NCBI RefSeq assembly: GCF_016623495.1
Contig: NZ_JAEHHL010000001.1
Location: forward strand, 744,001-808,000
Length of the DNA: 64,000 nt
Reading direction: 5' to 3'
From: Thermohalobaculum xanthum
GTDB taxonomy: Bacteria > Pseudomonadota > Alphaproteobacteria > Rhodobacterales > Rhodobacteraceae
Below the pieces are notes generated by a model. That model saw only the letters and a program-made list of their open reading frames with translations, made no database searches and was not told where the DNA came from. Below are positions 1 through 8,774 of the stretch, in pieces. Made by a program: the position numbers and the translations under genes. Position 1 is the stretch's first letter. Each line of letters starts with the position of its first letter.

Positions 1-92
1 AGGATCCGCGTCGCCACCGCCCGGTGGTCGGTTTCGGCCCGAGCCGAAGGTGCCAGAAGCGCGAGGGCAGCCGCCAGGATCAGGCGCAACAT
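1..92 (-). CDS. Imelysin-family protein, N-terminal fragment (runs off window)
   Basis: Only about 30 N-terminal codons are present. They encode a hydrophobic signal peptide (MLRLILAAALALLAPSARA) and then a mature start (ETDHRAVATRIL) that resembles the beginning of the second imelysin-like protein usually found after the di-heme oxidase. The ATG overlaps the TGA of the upstream di-heme oxidase gene by four bases, so the two are probably translationally coupled. Imelysin proteins are periplasmic or surface proteins linked to iron acquisition. The family call rests on the short N-terminus and on gene order; the bulk of the gene lies outside the window. Confidence 0.6.
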   Translation of the reverse strand, partial: MLRLILAAALALLAPSARAETDHRAVATRI

Positions 93-1633
93 CACAGCGA
101 TCCGAGGAAAGTGAGCAGCGCAGCGCGGTCCGCCGGCGGCATCTCGACCACCTGCGCACGCGAGGCCTCGGCCTCGCCACCGTGCCAGAGCACCGCCTCC
201 AGCAGGTTCCGCGCGCGGCCGTCGTGGAGGAACTTGCTGTGGCCGCTGACCGTCTGCGTGAGCCCGATGCCCCAGAGCGGCGCCGTGCGCCACTCCTGGC
301 TATCCGCCAGCCCCTCGGGCCGGTTGTCGGCCAGCCCCTCGCCCATGTCGTGCAGCAGCATGTCAGTATAGGGCCAGATCAGCTGGAAGCTCTGCTCAGG
401 CCGGTCCGCAAGCCGGTGGGTCACGAATTTCGGCGTGTGGCAGGCGGCGCAGCCGGCATCGTGGAAGACCTGCTTGCCGCGAAGCACCCGCGGGTCGTCG
501 ACGTCACGCCGGGCGGGGACGGCCAGGTTGCGGCTGTAGAAGGTCACGAGGTCGAGCGCCACGTCGTCAACCTCGAGGGGGCTCCCGCCATCGGGAGCGG
601 CCTGGCATTCAGGCTGCACATCGGTGCACTCGCCCGCGCCTGCGGGGAATAGGCTGGTCGACAGCCCCATGTCGCCCGAGAAGGCAGCGGCCGACTGTTG
701 GCGGATCGTCGGGGCCCCTGCCTTGAGGCCAAAGCGGCCCAGCATCGGACGGTCAAACTCGCGCGACCAGGCAATGTTGGGCCGGCCCGAGATGCCGTCT
801 CGGTCGGCATCCTCGGGGTCGGCCAAGGCCAGGATGTCGGCCGCGGGCACTGCTTCGAGCAGCCCCAGCCCGATCATCTGCGGCGCGACGCGCGGCGAGA
901 GCATCGCCCCCTCGGCAAGGGGGCCATAGCCAAGTTGCTCGGCCCGCCAGGTCGGGCGCCGCAGCCATGCCGTCTCGCCCCCTGAAAGCGCGACCTCGAT
1001 TTCCTCCCAGCTGACGTCGAGCCGGTATTCCGCCGGGACACCGGGGATCGAGAAATCCTGCAACTGCTCGCCATAGACCGGATCGGGCTGCACGCGGTGA
1101 CTGCCTGGAATGGGCCCCGGAGCGCCGCCGGGCACCGAGACCCGAAGGAACATCGATACGGCGTTGTCGTCTTGCCCCTCGTATGGATGGCCGCGGCCGT
1201 CCTTGATGTGGCAACGCTGGCAGCTCCGAGCATTGTAGAGCGGGCCAAGCCCGTCCGAGGCCTCGGTCGAGGACGGCGCTGCGACCCAGACCTTGCGAAA
1301 GAGCCCGTTGCCGACCTTGAAATCCATCTCCCGCTCGAACGGCATGTTGGCCGAGGCGTGCGAAAAGGCGTCATGGTTGACGCGCTTGAGCGAGGTCGCG
1401 GCACCCGCCGGCCGTGCCTCGAACTTCTCGGGCGCTGAGAAATCCGTGGCCGGCGTGGTCACCTGCTCGACCCGCGCGGCCTCGGCCGCCGCGCGAGGGA
1501 TGATGGAAAGGTGCGGCTCGGCCGTGGCGATGGCGTCACCCTGACCGGCATGAACCACCACCACGGAAGCGCCAAGGCAAGTGCCGATGGCCGCGGCCCT
1601 CAGCAGAGGAACAAGGGAAGCGGGCGGCATCAT
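92..1633 (-). CDS. Di-heme oxidoreductase family protein (DUF1111, MauG/peroxidase-related)
   Basis: A 513-residue exported c-type cytochrome. Two CxxCH haem-attachment motifs are visible, CQRCH in the N-terminal third and CAACH in the C-terminal third, which is the DUF1111 pattern. The start is placed at the tandem ATG before a signal-like stretch (MMPPASLVPLLRAAAIG); the open frame continues upstream only as a shadow inside bfr. Family members sit next to imelysin genes and are thought to act in periplasmic iron redox chemistry or uptake, but the reaction is not established. The gene follows bfr by eight bases and overlaps the next imelysin by four, so it belongs to the leftward iron operon. 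Confidence 0.85.
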   Translation of the reverse strand: MMPPASLVPLLRAAAIGTCLGASVVVVHAGQGDAIATAEPHLSIIPRAAAEAARVEQVTTPATDFSAPEKFEARPAGAATSLKRVNHDAFSHASANMPFEREMDFKVGNGLFRKVWVAAPSSTEASDGLGPLYNARSCQRCHIKDGRGHPYEGQDDNAVSMFLRVSVPGGAPGPIPGSHRVQPDPVYGEQLQDFSIPGVPAEYRLDVSWEEIEVALSGGETAWLRRPTWRAEQLGYGPLAEGAMLSPRVAPQMIGLGLLEAVPAADILALADPEDADRDGISGRPNIAWSREFDRPMLGRFGLKAGAPTIRQQSAAAFSGDMGLSTSLFPAGAGECTDVQPECQAAPDGGSPLEVDDVALDLVTFYSRNLAVPARRDVDDPRVLRGKQVFHDAGCAACHTPKFVTHRLADRPEQSFQLIWPYTDMLLHDMGEGLADNRPEGLADSQEWRTAPLWGIGLTQTVSGHSKFLHDGRARNLLEAVLWHGGEAEASRAQVVEMPPADRAALLTFLGSL

Positions 1634-1641
1634 AAGGGAAG

Positions 1642-2133
1642 TCAGTCCTCGCCGACGTCGTTCGCAGACTCGGCATTGAGCTGTGCGTAGCGCTCCTCGC
1701 CGATCGCAGCCAAGAGGTCGAGCTGTGTCTCGAGGAAGTCGATATGCCCTTCCTCGTCGGCCAGAAGCTCCTCGAAGAGCTTCATCGACACGTAGTCCCC
1801 GATCGAATGGCAATGCTCACGGGCCTCGCGGTAGAGCGCGCGCGCGTCATGCTCCGCGGCGAGATCGGCCTCGAGCGTCTCCCGTGGGTTCTGTCCGATG
1901 CGAAGCGGATCCAGCGTCTGGAGGTTCGGATGCCCCTCGAGAAAGATGATCCGGTCGATCAGCTTGTCGGCGTGATGCATCTCTTCGATGGATTCCTCGC
2001 GCGACTTGGCGGCAAGCTTGCCGACGCCCCAATCACTCTGCAGCCGATAATGCAGCCAGTACTGGTTCACCGCTGTCAGCTCGCTGCGGAGTGCCCGGTT
2101 CAGATACTCGATGACGCTCGCTTCGCCCTTCAT
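1642..2133 (-). CDS. bfr: Bacterioferritin (haem-containing iron-storage subunit)
   Basis: A 163-residue protein of normal bacterioferritin length that begins [12 protein letters not shown], close to the E. coli start. The ferroxidase ligands are recognisable (Glu18, Glu51, His54) together with Met52, the haem ligand, in [10 protein letters not shown]. It would form the 24-subunit cytoplasmic shell storing ferric iron. A strong Shine-Dalgarno (AGGAAGGA) precedes this ATG, which excludes the longer frame starting further upstream. The gene lies after bfd and within its 3' end; the two products normally act together, Bfd supplying electrons for iron release. Confidence 0.95.
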   Translation of the reverse strand: MKGEASVIEYLNRALRSELTAVNQYWLHYRLQSDWGVGKLAAKSREESIEEMHHADKLIDRIIFLEGHPNLQTLDPLRIGQNPRETLEADLAAEHDARALYREAREHCHSIGDYVSMKLFEELLADEEGHIDFLETQLDLLAAIGEERYAQLNAESANDVGED

Positions 2134-2374
2134 TTGCCCGTCCTTCCTGTGTGATTGCGCGGAGCCCGCGCAAGTGCATGGGTAGCGGATTGTCGATACC
2201 AAGTTCCATGTTCGCAATGAAAAGAGGCACGCAGCCCCCGCAGACGGGTCGCTTGCCCAGCGCGCGATAGACCTTGCCAGGCGTCACGACCGCCTGCGGG
2301 TCGGCGGCGCGCATCCATTCGACGGCACTGCGGATGTCCTTGTCGGTGATGACGGCGCAAGAGCAGACGATCAT
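2033..2374 (-). CDS. bfd: Bacterioferritin-associated ferredoxin-like [2Fe-2S] protein with long C-terminal overlap into bfr
   Basis: Starts [14 protein letters not shown]. It carries four cysteines in the BFD arrangement, Cys4-x-Cys6 and Cys45-GG-Cys48 (CGGC), expected to bind one [2Fe-2S] cluster. The start lies seven bases after the imelysin stop and has a GAGG ribosome-binding sequence inside that gene's end. The BFD fold is complete by about residue 65, but the frame stays open to 113 codons, overlapping the first 101 bases of bfr in another frame. Such a tail is unusual for the family. It may be natural coupling or the result of a lost stop codon. The function, electron donation to bacterioferritin, is inferred from the fold and the neighbour. 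Confidence 0.85.
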   Translation of the reverse strand: MIVCSCAVITDKDIRSAVEWMRAADPQAVVTPGKVYRALGKRPVCGGCVPLFIANMELGIDNPLPMHLRGLRAITQEGRANEGRSERHRVSEPGTPQRADSGEPVLAALSAAE

Positions 2375-2381
2375 CGCGGCC

Positions 2382-3647
2382 TCACTGAAACACGGCGCCG
2401 GGATTGTCGAGACTGTCCGACCCGTCGAACGCAATCGGCTCGAGCGCGAGGGCCGCGACGGCGCGCTCGATGTCGCGGGTTTGCGCGACCAATGCGTCGA
2501 TCGCGGCCTGGATCAGCGCCTCGCCGGCGGCGTTGCCGGGTGCCAGCATCTGATCATAGGCGGTGCCTGCCTCGGCCGCCGTCTTGATCCCCCCCAGCGC
2601 CGCCATGGTCGCATCGAGGCTGTCGCGCAGCCGCGCGTCGGCCACTGCATCGGCGGCGGCGACGAGGTCCGTCACCGCGGGCCCCTCGACGACCGAGCCG
2701 TCGATGCGCACGTAGCGGCCGAGATAGACGTTCCGGATGCCCAGCCCGTCGTAGTAGTGGCTGTTGTGGGTGTTGTCCGAGAAGCAGTCATGTTCTTCCT
2801 CGGGGTCGTTGAGGAGAAGCCCGAGCTTCATCCGCTCGCCCGCCTGCTCGCCGTAGGAGAGGCTGCCCATCCCGGTGAGGATCGACACGATGCCGCCATC
2901 GGCACCCTTCGCCAGCAGCTCGGCCCGCGCCTCACCGCCCGGCGACCAGGCCGCCGCCATCCATTCCAGATCGGTGACGAGAAGGTCCGTCGCGGCCTTC
3001 AGGTAGGCGGCGCGCCGGTCGCAATTTCCGTTCGTGCAGGCCTGCGGGTCGAAATCGGTGGCGGGGCGCTGGCCCGCGCCCTGCCCGCTTCCGTTGATGT
3101 CCTGGCCCCACAGCAGGAACTCGATCGCGTGATAGCCGGTGGTGACATTGGCCTCGATCTCGTCAAGCTCGTGAAGCTCCCCGATCAGTGACGGCGTGAT
3201 GGTGGACGCGTCGATTGTTCGGCCTGAAACGGTGATCTCGGGGCTGGCAATGATATTGAGCGCAGCATAGGGGTTGAGGTCAGTCGCTCCGCCGCCCGCG
3301 ACGTAGTCGATCAGCCCCTCGTCGAGAGGCCAGGCGTTCACCTTGCCTTCCCAGGCGTCGACCACGGGGTTCCCGAAGCGATAAACCTCGGTCTGCTGAT
3401 AGGGCACGCGCGCTCGGATCCATGCGGCCCGGGCATTGGCGAGCGTGACTTCCGAGGGAGCGGCAATCAACGCGTCGACGGCAGCATGAAGCGCGCGCGC
3501 GGACACAAGACTGTCGCCATAGGCCGCCTCGGCGATCGCCATGTAGGTGTCGAGGACGGCCTGCTTGTCGGGCGCCTCCGCGGCGGCGGCATGGCCGGCG
3601 ATCACGCTTGTCACCACTGCCCCCACCATGAACTTCGCCATCTTCAT
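2382..3647 (-). CDS. Imelysin-family (ICMP) iron-regulated periplasmic protein
   Basis: A 421-residue protein with a signal peptide (MKMAKFMVGAVVTSVIAGHAAA) and the signature GYHAIEFLLWGQD, which contains the GxHxxE motif of the imelysin/EfeO-like fold. A GGAGG site stands just upstream of the chosen ATG; the 100-codon N-terminal extension of the open frame is not credible. Imelysins are alpha-helical iron-responsive proteins of the periplasm or outer membrane, and homologues with this length accompany di-heme oxidases. The setting, downstream of hemP and upstream of bfd and bfr, supports a role in iron acquisition. Metal or haem binding by this copy is not demonstrated. Confidence 0.88.
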   Translation of the reverse strand: MKMAKFMVGAVVTSVIAGHAAAAEAPDKQAVLDTYMAIAEAAYGDSLVSARALHAAVDALIAAPSEVTLANARAAWIRARVPYQQTEVYRFGNPVVDAWEGKVNAWPLDEGLIDYVAGGGATDLNPYAALNIIASPEITVSGRTIDASTITPSLIGELHELDEIEANVTTGYHAIEFLLWGQDINGSGQGAGQRPATDFDPQACTNGNCDRRAAYLKAATDLLVTDLEWMAAAWSPGGEARAELLAKGADGGIVSILTGMGSLSYGEQAGERMKLGLLLNDPEEEHDCFSDNTHNSHYYDGLGIRNVYLGRYVRIDGSVVEGPAVTDLVAAADAVADARLRDSLDATMAALGGIKTAAEAGTAYDQMLAPGNAAGEALIQAAIDALVAQTRDIERAVAALALEPIAFDGSDSLDNPGAVFQ

Positions 3648-3690
3648 CTTGCCCTCCAACCTCTCGATCACGTCTCTGTCCTCTTGATTC

Positions 3691-4179
3691 TCAATGCAGC
3701 GTTCGTGCCTCGCGCGACGTCGTCGGATAGGCACCAGCCTCGTCGAGCTGCATGCCGAGCCGGGCGGCGCGCTCGACAACCTCGACGAGATCGGCCTCGC
3801 GCAGCAGGCCGCGCACGTGCGACTCGGCCGCCGCACGCCGACCCCGCGCCGCTGCCCGGACCATGCCCGACAGTGCGGCCTCGTCCGCGCCGAGGCATGG
3901 GCAACGGGTCGCGTGACGCCGGAAGGGGCGCAGCGCACTTCGGGCCAGGACATCGATCAGCTGCTCGAAGCACGCCAGGATGCGGCGCGCACCCGTCACC
4001 CCGGCCGATCGCACCAGCGCATCCCAAAGCGCAGCCTGCGCCTGTGGGCCATCCAGCCACGAGCGCAACATCAGGACGAAGCCCTGCTCGACCGGATCGG
4101 CGTCCGCAAGCCAGCCTGTCCGGTCCTCGGCTTCCGGGTGCCCGGAGCCTTCCCGGCGCCATTTCATGAAGCCGCCCAT
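3691..4179 (-). CDS. Conserved small protein of unknown function between hemP and imelysin
   Basis: The 162-residue product begins MGGFMKWRRE and overlaps the hemP stop by four bases (ATGA), which fixes the start. No signal peptide or membrane segment is evident. The middle is rich in Leu, Ala and Arg and has a helical look. A cluster RRHATRCPCLGADE contains two cysteines and a histidine that could bind metal, but this is only a visual impression. I do not recognise the family. Its coupling to hemP and its position ahead of the imelysin gene suggest a role in haem or iron handling or in its regulation. Confidence 0.65.
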   Translation of the reverse strand: MGGFMKWRREGSGHPEAEDRTGWLADADPVEQGFVLMLRSWLDGPQAQAALWDALVRSAGVTGARRILACFEQLIDVLARSALRPFRRHATRCPCLGADEAALSGMVRAAARGRRAAAESHVRGLLREADLVEVVERAARLGMQLDEAGAYPTTSREARTLH

Positions 4180-4385
4180 CACTTCGTCAGGATCAGCTTG
4201 TCCGAGCGCGTGATGCGCAAGGTATAGACGTCCTCGCCATGCCGGATCAGCACGACCTTGGCAGCGCCGAACAGCGCCTTGCTGTCGATGTCCGCGACTG
4301 CCCCGGCAACTCCTGCTTTCGCACTTCCGTCGAAACGGGGCGTCGCCCCGGGCTCCCCATGTCCACGTCCTGCCATGTAATCCAT
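4179..4385 (-). CDS. hemP: Hemin uptake protein HemP
   Basis: A 68-residue cytoplasmic protein. Its C-terminal 40 residues (LFGAAKVVLIRHGEDVYTLRITRSDKLILTK region) match the compact HemP family, which ends in a characteristic R-x-x-K-L-I-L-T-K. Family members are found beside haem receptors, and in some proteobacteria act as positive regulators of haem-uptake gene expression. Here it is the first gene of the leftward iron operon and is divergent from the haem receptor gene across a 356-base gap. The start is either this ATG or one three codons later; both keep the conserved domain. Confidence 0.85.
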   Translation of the reverse strand: MDYMAGRGHGEPGATPRFDGSAKAGVAGAVADIDSKALFGAAKVVLIRHGEDVYTLRITRSDKLILTK

Positions 4386-4741
4386 CCAAGCCTCCCGGCG
4401 CCCGGCGAGGGCCGGGCGAGCGCGTTCGAAAAGAGGGTTTCACTGTCACGGCTGGCTTCCGGACCCCGTGCCGGTGGCTTGCATCGACTCGTGAATAGCA
4501 GAGTGTTTCGCTCGGAAAAAGAGTGTCCGACTGATTTTGTCTGATTTTTTGCGGCTGCCCTTGCCGCAGCTAAAATCACGCGAAGAATCTGACGCTTAAC
4601 GCCAACGTGTGGGCACGCAGCGTGCAGGAATTTAATTGTTGACAAATTTAGTCTGAATTCACTAGTGACCGGCTACCGCTTCACGCCACCCAGCCTCTGC
4701 CCGGAAGCCCGCGGTTCCTTCTAGGGTCAAGAGGCAGGCAC
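4386..4741. promoter_or_regulatory. Divergent hemP / hmuR control region
   Basis: A 356-base gap with no credible gene. Towards hmuR there is a TTGACA hexamer at 4639-4644, with CTAGTG 17 bases later (4662-4667) as a weak -10. It overlaps a small inverted repeat TAGT-N8-ACTA (4649-4664). Runs of T and two GTCTGA copies make 4505-4560 locally AT-rich. Iron-responsive regulators (Fur, Irr or RirA in this group) would be expected to act here, but no convincing consensus box could be read. Promoter confidence is moderate; the operator is unproven. Confidence 0.45.
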
Positions 4742-6844
4742 ATGCGTGGTTCATCTTCATTCCGAGGCATCCGGCACCGCTCGGTCGTCACACTCGTAGC
4801 GGTGGGCGGAGCGGCGCTCACCCCTGGCGACATGCTCGCGCAGGAGCAATCGAGCGATCCGCTGGAACTGTCGCCCATCATCGTCACCGCGGGCTCGCGC
4901 GACGAGCGCGATCTCCTCGACACGCCAAATGCGGTGAACATCGTGGGCGAGGAGGAGGTGCTGCGGCGGCAACCCTCGACTTACGAGGAACTGATCGGGG
5001 ATCAGACCGGCGTCACCATATCCGGAGGCCCGCGCGCCATCGCGCAGGAGCCGAACATCCGTGGCTTCCAGGACGAGCAGGTGGCAGTGCGCATCGATGG
5101 CGCGCGGCAGAACTTCAACCTCGACCACCGTGGCCGGTTCTTTCTCGACCCCGACATCCTCAAGCGCGTCGAGATCCTGCGGGGCGGCTCGTCGACGCTC
5201 TATGGCTCGGGTGCGCTCGGCGGGGCGATCCTGCTCGAGTCGAAGGACGCCGACGACATCCTGATGGGCGACGAAGGATGGGGCGGGCGCGTGAAGCTCG
5301 GCTACTCGAGCCAGGGGGACGAGTTCCTGACCAGCGCGACGGGCGCAGTGCGTGCGGACGCCTTCGACGCGATCGCATTCCTCGCCTACCGCCCGATGTT
5401 CAGCGACATCGATGACGGCAATGGGGACCCGATCCTGAACTCCGAGATCGACACACTAAACGGCCTCGTCAAGGTTGGCTGGCAGCCCTCCGACGCCCAT
5501 CGCATCGAGCTTGGCTACACGCACTACAGCGACAACGGCGATACGCCGCCCAATGCCAACGCCGCGTCGACACCCGAAACCGTCGTGGGCCGGACCCTCG
5601 ACTACGACAGCGTCCGTCTGGGCTGGGATTGGGCGCCCACCGGATCGGAGCTCGTCGATCTGTCGGTGCTTGCGTACTACAACGACACGCGCGCGACCGA
5701 GGACCGGATTGCCGACGGTCGGCTCGACAAGACCGATTACCGCACCCTTGGCTTCGAGGCCGTCAACCGCTCGCGCTTCGACATCGGCTTGCCGCTCCGC
5801 CTGACCTATGGCGTCGAGACCTACCGCGATCGGCAGGAGGCAACCCGAAACGGCGCGCCACGCCCTCAGGCGCCCGACGCCAGCGTCCTCTTCCTCGCGG
5901 GGTTCGCCCAGGCCGACATCGACGTGACCGAGACCGTGACCTTGACGCCCGGGCTCCGCTTCGACCTGTTCGACCTCGATCCCGAGGGAAGCTACGAAAG
6001 CCGCACCGAGCATCAGGTCTCGCCGCGGCTCGGCGTCTCGTGGCGCCCCGTCGAGCCTTTCCAGCTCTATACCAATGTCGCGCGATCCTTCCGCGCACCG
6101 TCGCTCACCGAACTCTACACCGACGGCGTCCACTTCTCGGTGCCGGGCTTCTCGCTCGGGCCGGGGATGGCATTCACCGGCAACAATGTCTTTGTGCCGG
6201 CCCCCGATCTCGACCCTGAGCGCGCGCTCGAGTTCGAGATCGGCGGACGCTACGATGCGCCCGACTTCCTCGGCTCCGGGGGCCGCCTCTCGTTCTCGGG
6301 CAATGTCTATTTCTCGCGCGTCGACGATTTCGTCGACACTCAGGTGACATTCATCGATTTCTCGACCGGCACATTCAATCCCGGAACAGGCCTCGTCGAG
6401 TTCGACGGAACCACCCGCAGTGAGAATGTCGATGCCGACCTGTGGGGCTTCGAGGCCGACGTTACCTACGATGCCGGCCTCTGGTTCACGGGCGCCGGGC
6501 TGACGATCCCGCGCGGTCGCAACCGGTCGGGCGGCGCGCTTGCCTCGATCCCGCAGGACCGGCTGGTCCTGACTGCCGGCGTTCGCCCCGTCGGAGATGT
6601 AGAGATCGGCGGGCGTGCGACCTTTGCCGACGGCCAAGACGATGTGCCGGCAGGCAGCCTCGAGACGCCCGGTTATGCGGTCTTCGACGTGTTCGCCAAC
6701 TGGGTGCCCACGAGCGGTCCGTTCGAGGGCGCGACCCTCGCCGCCGGCATCGACAACCTGACGGACCGCCAATACCGCATCCATCCGAACGGGCTCAACC
6801 AGCCCGGGCTGACCTTCAAGCTGGGCGTCAGCTACGACTTCTGA
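4742..6844 (+). CDS. hmuR: TonB-dependent haem/hemoglobin receptor
   Basis: A 700-residue outer-membrane receptor. After a signal peptide ending near LAQEQ comes the TonB box-like segment (SPIIVTAGSRDERDLLDTP) and the plug domain (about 60-170), then a 22-strand barrel ending in a terminal aromatic residue (GVSYDF). A FRAP motif, SFRAPSLTELY, typical of haem receptors, lies near residue 448. The gene heads the hmuRSTUV operon and is divergent from hemP, which supports haem as ligand. The start follows an AGAGG sequence. It is full length with no frameshift. Confidence 0.92.
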   Translation: MRGSSSFRGIRHRSVVTLVAVGGAALTPGDMLAQEQSSDPLELSPIIVTAGSRDERDLLDTPNAVNIVGEEEVLRRQPSTYEELIGDQTGVTISGGPRAIAQEPNIRGFQDEQVAVRIDGARQNFNLDHRGRFFLDPDILKRVEILRGGSSTLYGSGALGGAILLESKDADDILMGDEGWGGRVKLGYSSQGDEFLTSATGAVRADAFDAIAFLAYRPMFSDIDDGNGDPILNSEIDTLNGLVKVGWQPSDAHRIELGYTHYSDNGDTPPNANAASTPETVVGRTLDYDSVRLGWDWAPTGSELVDLSVLAYYNDTRATEDRIADGRLDKTDYRTLGFEAVNRSRFDIGLPLRLTYGVETYRDRQEATRNGAPRPQAPDASVLFLAGFAQADIDVTETVTLTPGLRFDLFDLDPEGSYESRTEHQVSPRLGVSWRPVEPFQLYTNVARSFRAPSLTELYTDGVHFSVPGFSLGPGMAFTGNNVFVPAPDLDPERALEFEIGGRYDAPDFLGSGGRLSFSGNVYFSRVDDFVDTQVTFIDFSTGTFNPGTGLVEFDGTTRSENVDADLWGFEADVTYDAGLWFTGAGLTIPRGRNRSGGALASIPQDRLVLTAGVRPVGDVEIGGRATFADGQDDVPAGSLETPGYAVFDVFANWVPTSGPFEGATLAAGIDNLTDRQYRIHPNGLNQPGLTFKLGVSYDF

Positions 6845-6855
6845 GGAGCCGAGGC

Positions 6856-7911
6856 ATGAGTACTTCGACGACGACCCTTCTCGACGAATGGCACGCTTTG
6901 CGCGCCGCCGAGCCGCAGATCCGCGCGCGTGACGCCGCCGAGTGGCTGGGCGTCAGCGAGGGCAAGCTTCTGGACGCGCGGCGGGAAACGGGCGACGTCG
7001 CTCGCCTCGCGCCGCGCGGCGCCGGGTTCGCCACATTGATCGAAGGCATCTCCGGCGTGGGTCGGATCATGACGCTCACCCGAAACGACGCGGCCGTCCA
7101 CGAGACGCATGGAAGAATGGGCGAGGTCTCAATCTCGAACGTCATCGGACAAGTGACGGGCCAGATCGACCTGCGGCTGTTTCTGTCGCGCTGGACGGTC
7201 GCCTACGCGGTCGAGGAGGAAGTCCGCTCGGGCCTGCGCCGTTCGATCGAGGTGTTCGACGCAGCGGGCACGGCGGTGCTGAAGGTCTATGCGGTCGACG
7301 GCACGGATCCGGGCGCATGGTCGGAGCTGACCAAAGGGCTCCTCGACCCCGACGGCGGGCCCACCAGCTTCGCAGCGTCCCGCCCACCGGCCCCGGATAG
7401 GCCGGATGCCGAGATCGACGTCGAGGCGCTGCGGCGCGGCTGGCTGGCGCTCGAGCACAGTCACGACTTCCACGCACTCCTGCACCGCAATTGTGCCGGG
7501 CGCCTACAGGCGCTGCGCCTCGTCGGCGAGGATCTCGCCCGCCCGGTGGCCGAAGGCGCTGTTCAGGCCCTGCTCGATGGGGCCGCCGCATCCGGCCTGC
7601 CGATCATGTGCTTCGTCGGCAATCCGGGTTGCATCCAGATCCATTCGGGTCCCGTGCAGACGATCAAGCCGCTTGGACCCTGGCTCAACATTCTTGATCC
7701 GGAGTTCAACCTGCACCTTCGAACCGACCGGATCGCGAGCGTCTGGCGCGTCGTGAAGCCGACGGCGAGCCGGGGACGCATCACCTCGATCGAGTTGTTC
7801 GACGCCCAAGGCACGATGGCCTGCCAGTTCTTCGGCCAGCGCGCCGCGGGGCAGCCCGAGCGGCCGGAGTGGTCGCGCCTCGTGGCAACCGCAGCGGAGA
7901 CCGCATCATGA
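6856..7911 (+). CDS. hmuS: Cytoplasmic haem-handling protein HmuS/HemS
   Basis: A 351-residue protein made of two tandem HemS-like halves (roughly 1-165 and 185-350), the usual length for HemS/HmuS/ShuS. The HSHDFHALLHR segment in the middle occupies the place of the haem-ligating histidine region of HemS; the exact ligand is inferred. Proteins of this family receive haem from the inner-membrane transporter and pass it to degrading enzymes, or break it down themselves. It follows hmuR by 11 bases and overlaps hmuT by four. The start ATG has GAGG just upstream; the longer open frame upstream is a shadow inside hmuR. Confidence 0.92.
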   Translation: MSTSTTTLLDEWHALRAAEPQIRARDAAEWLGVSEGKLLDARRETGDVARLAPRGAGFATLIEGISGVGRIMTLTRNDAAVHETHGRMGEVSISNVIGQVTGQIDLRLFLSRWTVAYAVEEEVRSGLRRSIEVFDAAGTAVLKVYAVDGTDPGAWSELTKGLLDPDGGPTSFAASRPPAPDRPDAEIDVEALRRGWLALEHSHDFHALLHRNCAGRLQALRLVGEDLARPVAEGAVQALLDGAAASGLPIMCFVGNPGCIQIHSGPVQTIKPLGPWLNILDPEFNLHLRTDRIASVWRVVKPTASRGRITSIELFDAQGTMACQFFGQRAAGQPERPEWSRLVATAAETAS

Positions 7912-8774
7912 TCGGGCGGATCATCCTCGCCGTGCAATTGGCTGCCTGGGGGCTGAGTGTGCCCGCACCGGCGGCGGAACGGGTCGTGATTGCCGGCGGT
8001 GATCTGACCGAGATCGCCTTTGCGCTGGGCGCGGGCGATCTTGTCGTGGGTGTCGACCAGACCTCGACCTATCCGCCCGCGGCAACGGAACTTCCGCAGA
8101 TCGGCTACATGCGCCGCCTCTCGGCCGAGGGCGTGTTGTCGCTCGCACCCGACCTCGTGATCGCCGCGCGCGATGCCGGCCCTGACACCGTGCTCGAGCA
8201 GCTCAGCGCCGCCGGTGTTCCCGTCTCGCGCGCGCCGGATGCCGAGGGCCCGGACAGCATCGCCGTCAAGATCCGCTTCGTCGGTGACGCCCTTGGCGAG
8301 GAAGAACGGGCCGGCGCACTCGCCACGCGGATCAAGGCGGACCTCGAGACCATCGCGAGCCGCGTCGCGTTACTGCAAAGCCGGCCGCGCGTGCTGTTCG
8401 TCCTGATGGTGCGGGACGGCACACCGATGGTCGCCGGGTCGGGGACTGCAGCCGACCAGATGCTGCGCCTCGCGGGCGCAGAGAACGCTGCAACCGGCTT
8501 CGGCGGCTACAAACCGATGTCGCGCGAGGCAATCATTTCCGCGGCGCCCGAGGCGGTCATCATGATGACCAGTCACGCCGATGCTGCAGGCGGCATCGAC
8601 GCGGTGTTGTCGCGCCCCGACCTTGCCCTCACGCCCGCGGGCCGCGAGCGGCTCGGCGTGACAATGGAGGGAAACCTGCTCCTTGGCTTCGGTCCACGCA
8701 CGCCCGAGGCCGTGGATCTGCTCGCGCGCGCACTGCATCCCGCGACAGCGCTGTTGGCAGCGGGGTTCAGGTGA
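7908..8774 (+). CDS. hmuT: Haem ABC transporter periplasmic binding protein HmuT
   Basis: A 288-residue exported protein with a signal peptide (MIGRIILAVQLAAWGLSVPAPAAE) followed by a class III (BtuF/FhuD-like) binding-protein fold, recognisable from VVIAGGDLTEIAFALGAGD and GVDQTSTYP. The family carries haem from the receptor to the HmuUV permease. The ATG overlaps the hmuS stop (ATGA), and its own stop overlaps the GTG of hmuU, so hmuS, hmuT and hmuU are tightly coupled. The longer frame beginning upstream has no signal peptide at its start and is less likely. Confidence 0.93.
   Translation: MIGRIILAVQLAAWGLSVPAPAAERVVIAGGDLTEIAFALGAGDLVVGVDQTSTYPPAATELPQIGYMRRLSAEGVLSLAPDLVIAARDAGPDTVLEQLSAAGVPVSRAPDAEGPDSIAVKIRFVGDALGEEERAGALATRIKADLETIASRVALLQSRPRVLFVLMVRDGTPMVAGSGTAADQMLRLAGAENAATGFGGYKPMSREAIISAAPEAVIMMTSHADAAGGIDAVLSRPDLALTPAGRERLGVTMEGNLLLGFGPRTPEAVDLLARALHPATALLAAGFR

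Noticed and set aside
4649-4664. TAGT-N8-ACTA as an Irr or Fur box
   Set aside because: It does not match the consensus boxes I know for these regulators closely enough; kept only as a feature of the control region.
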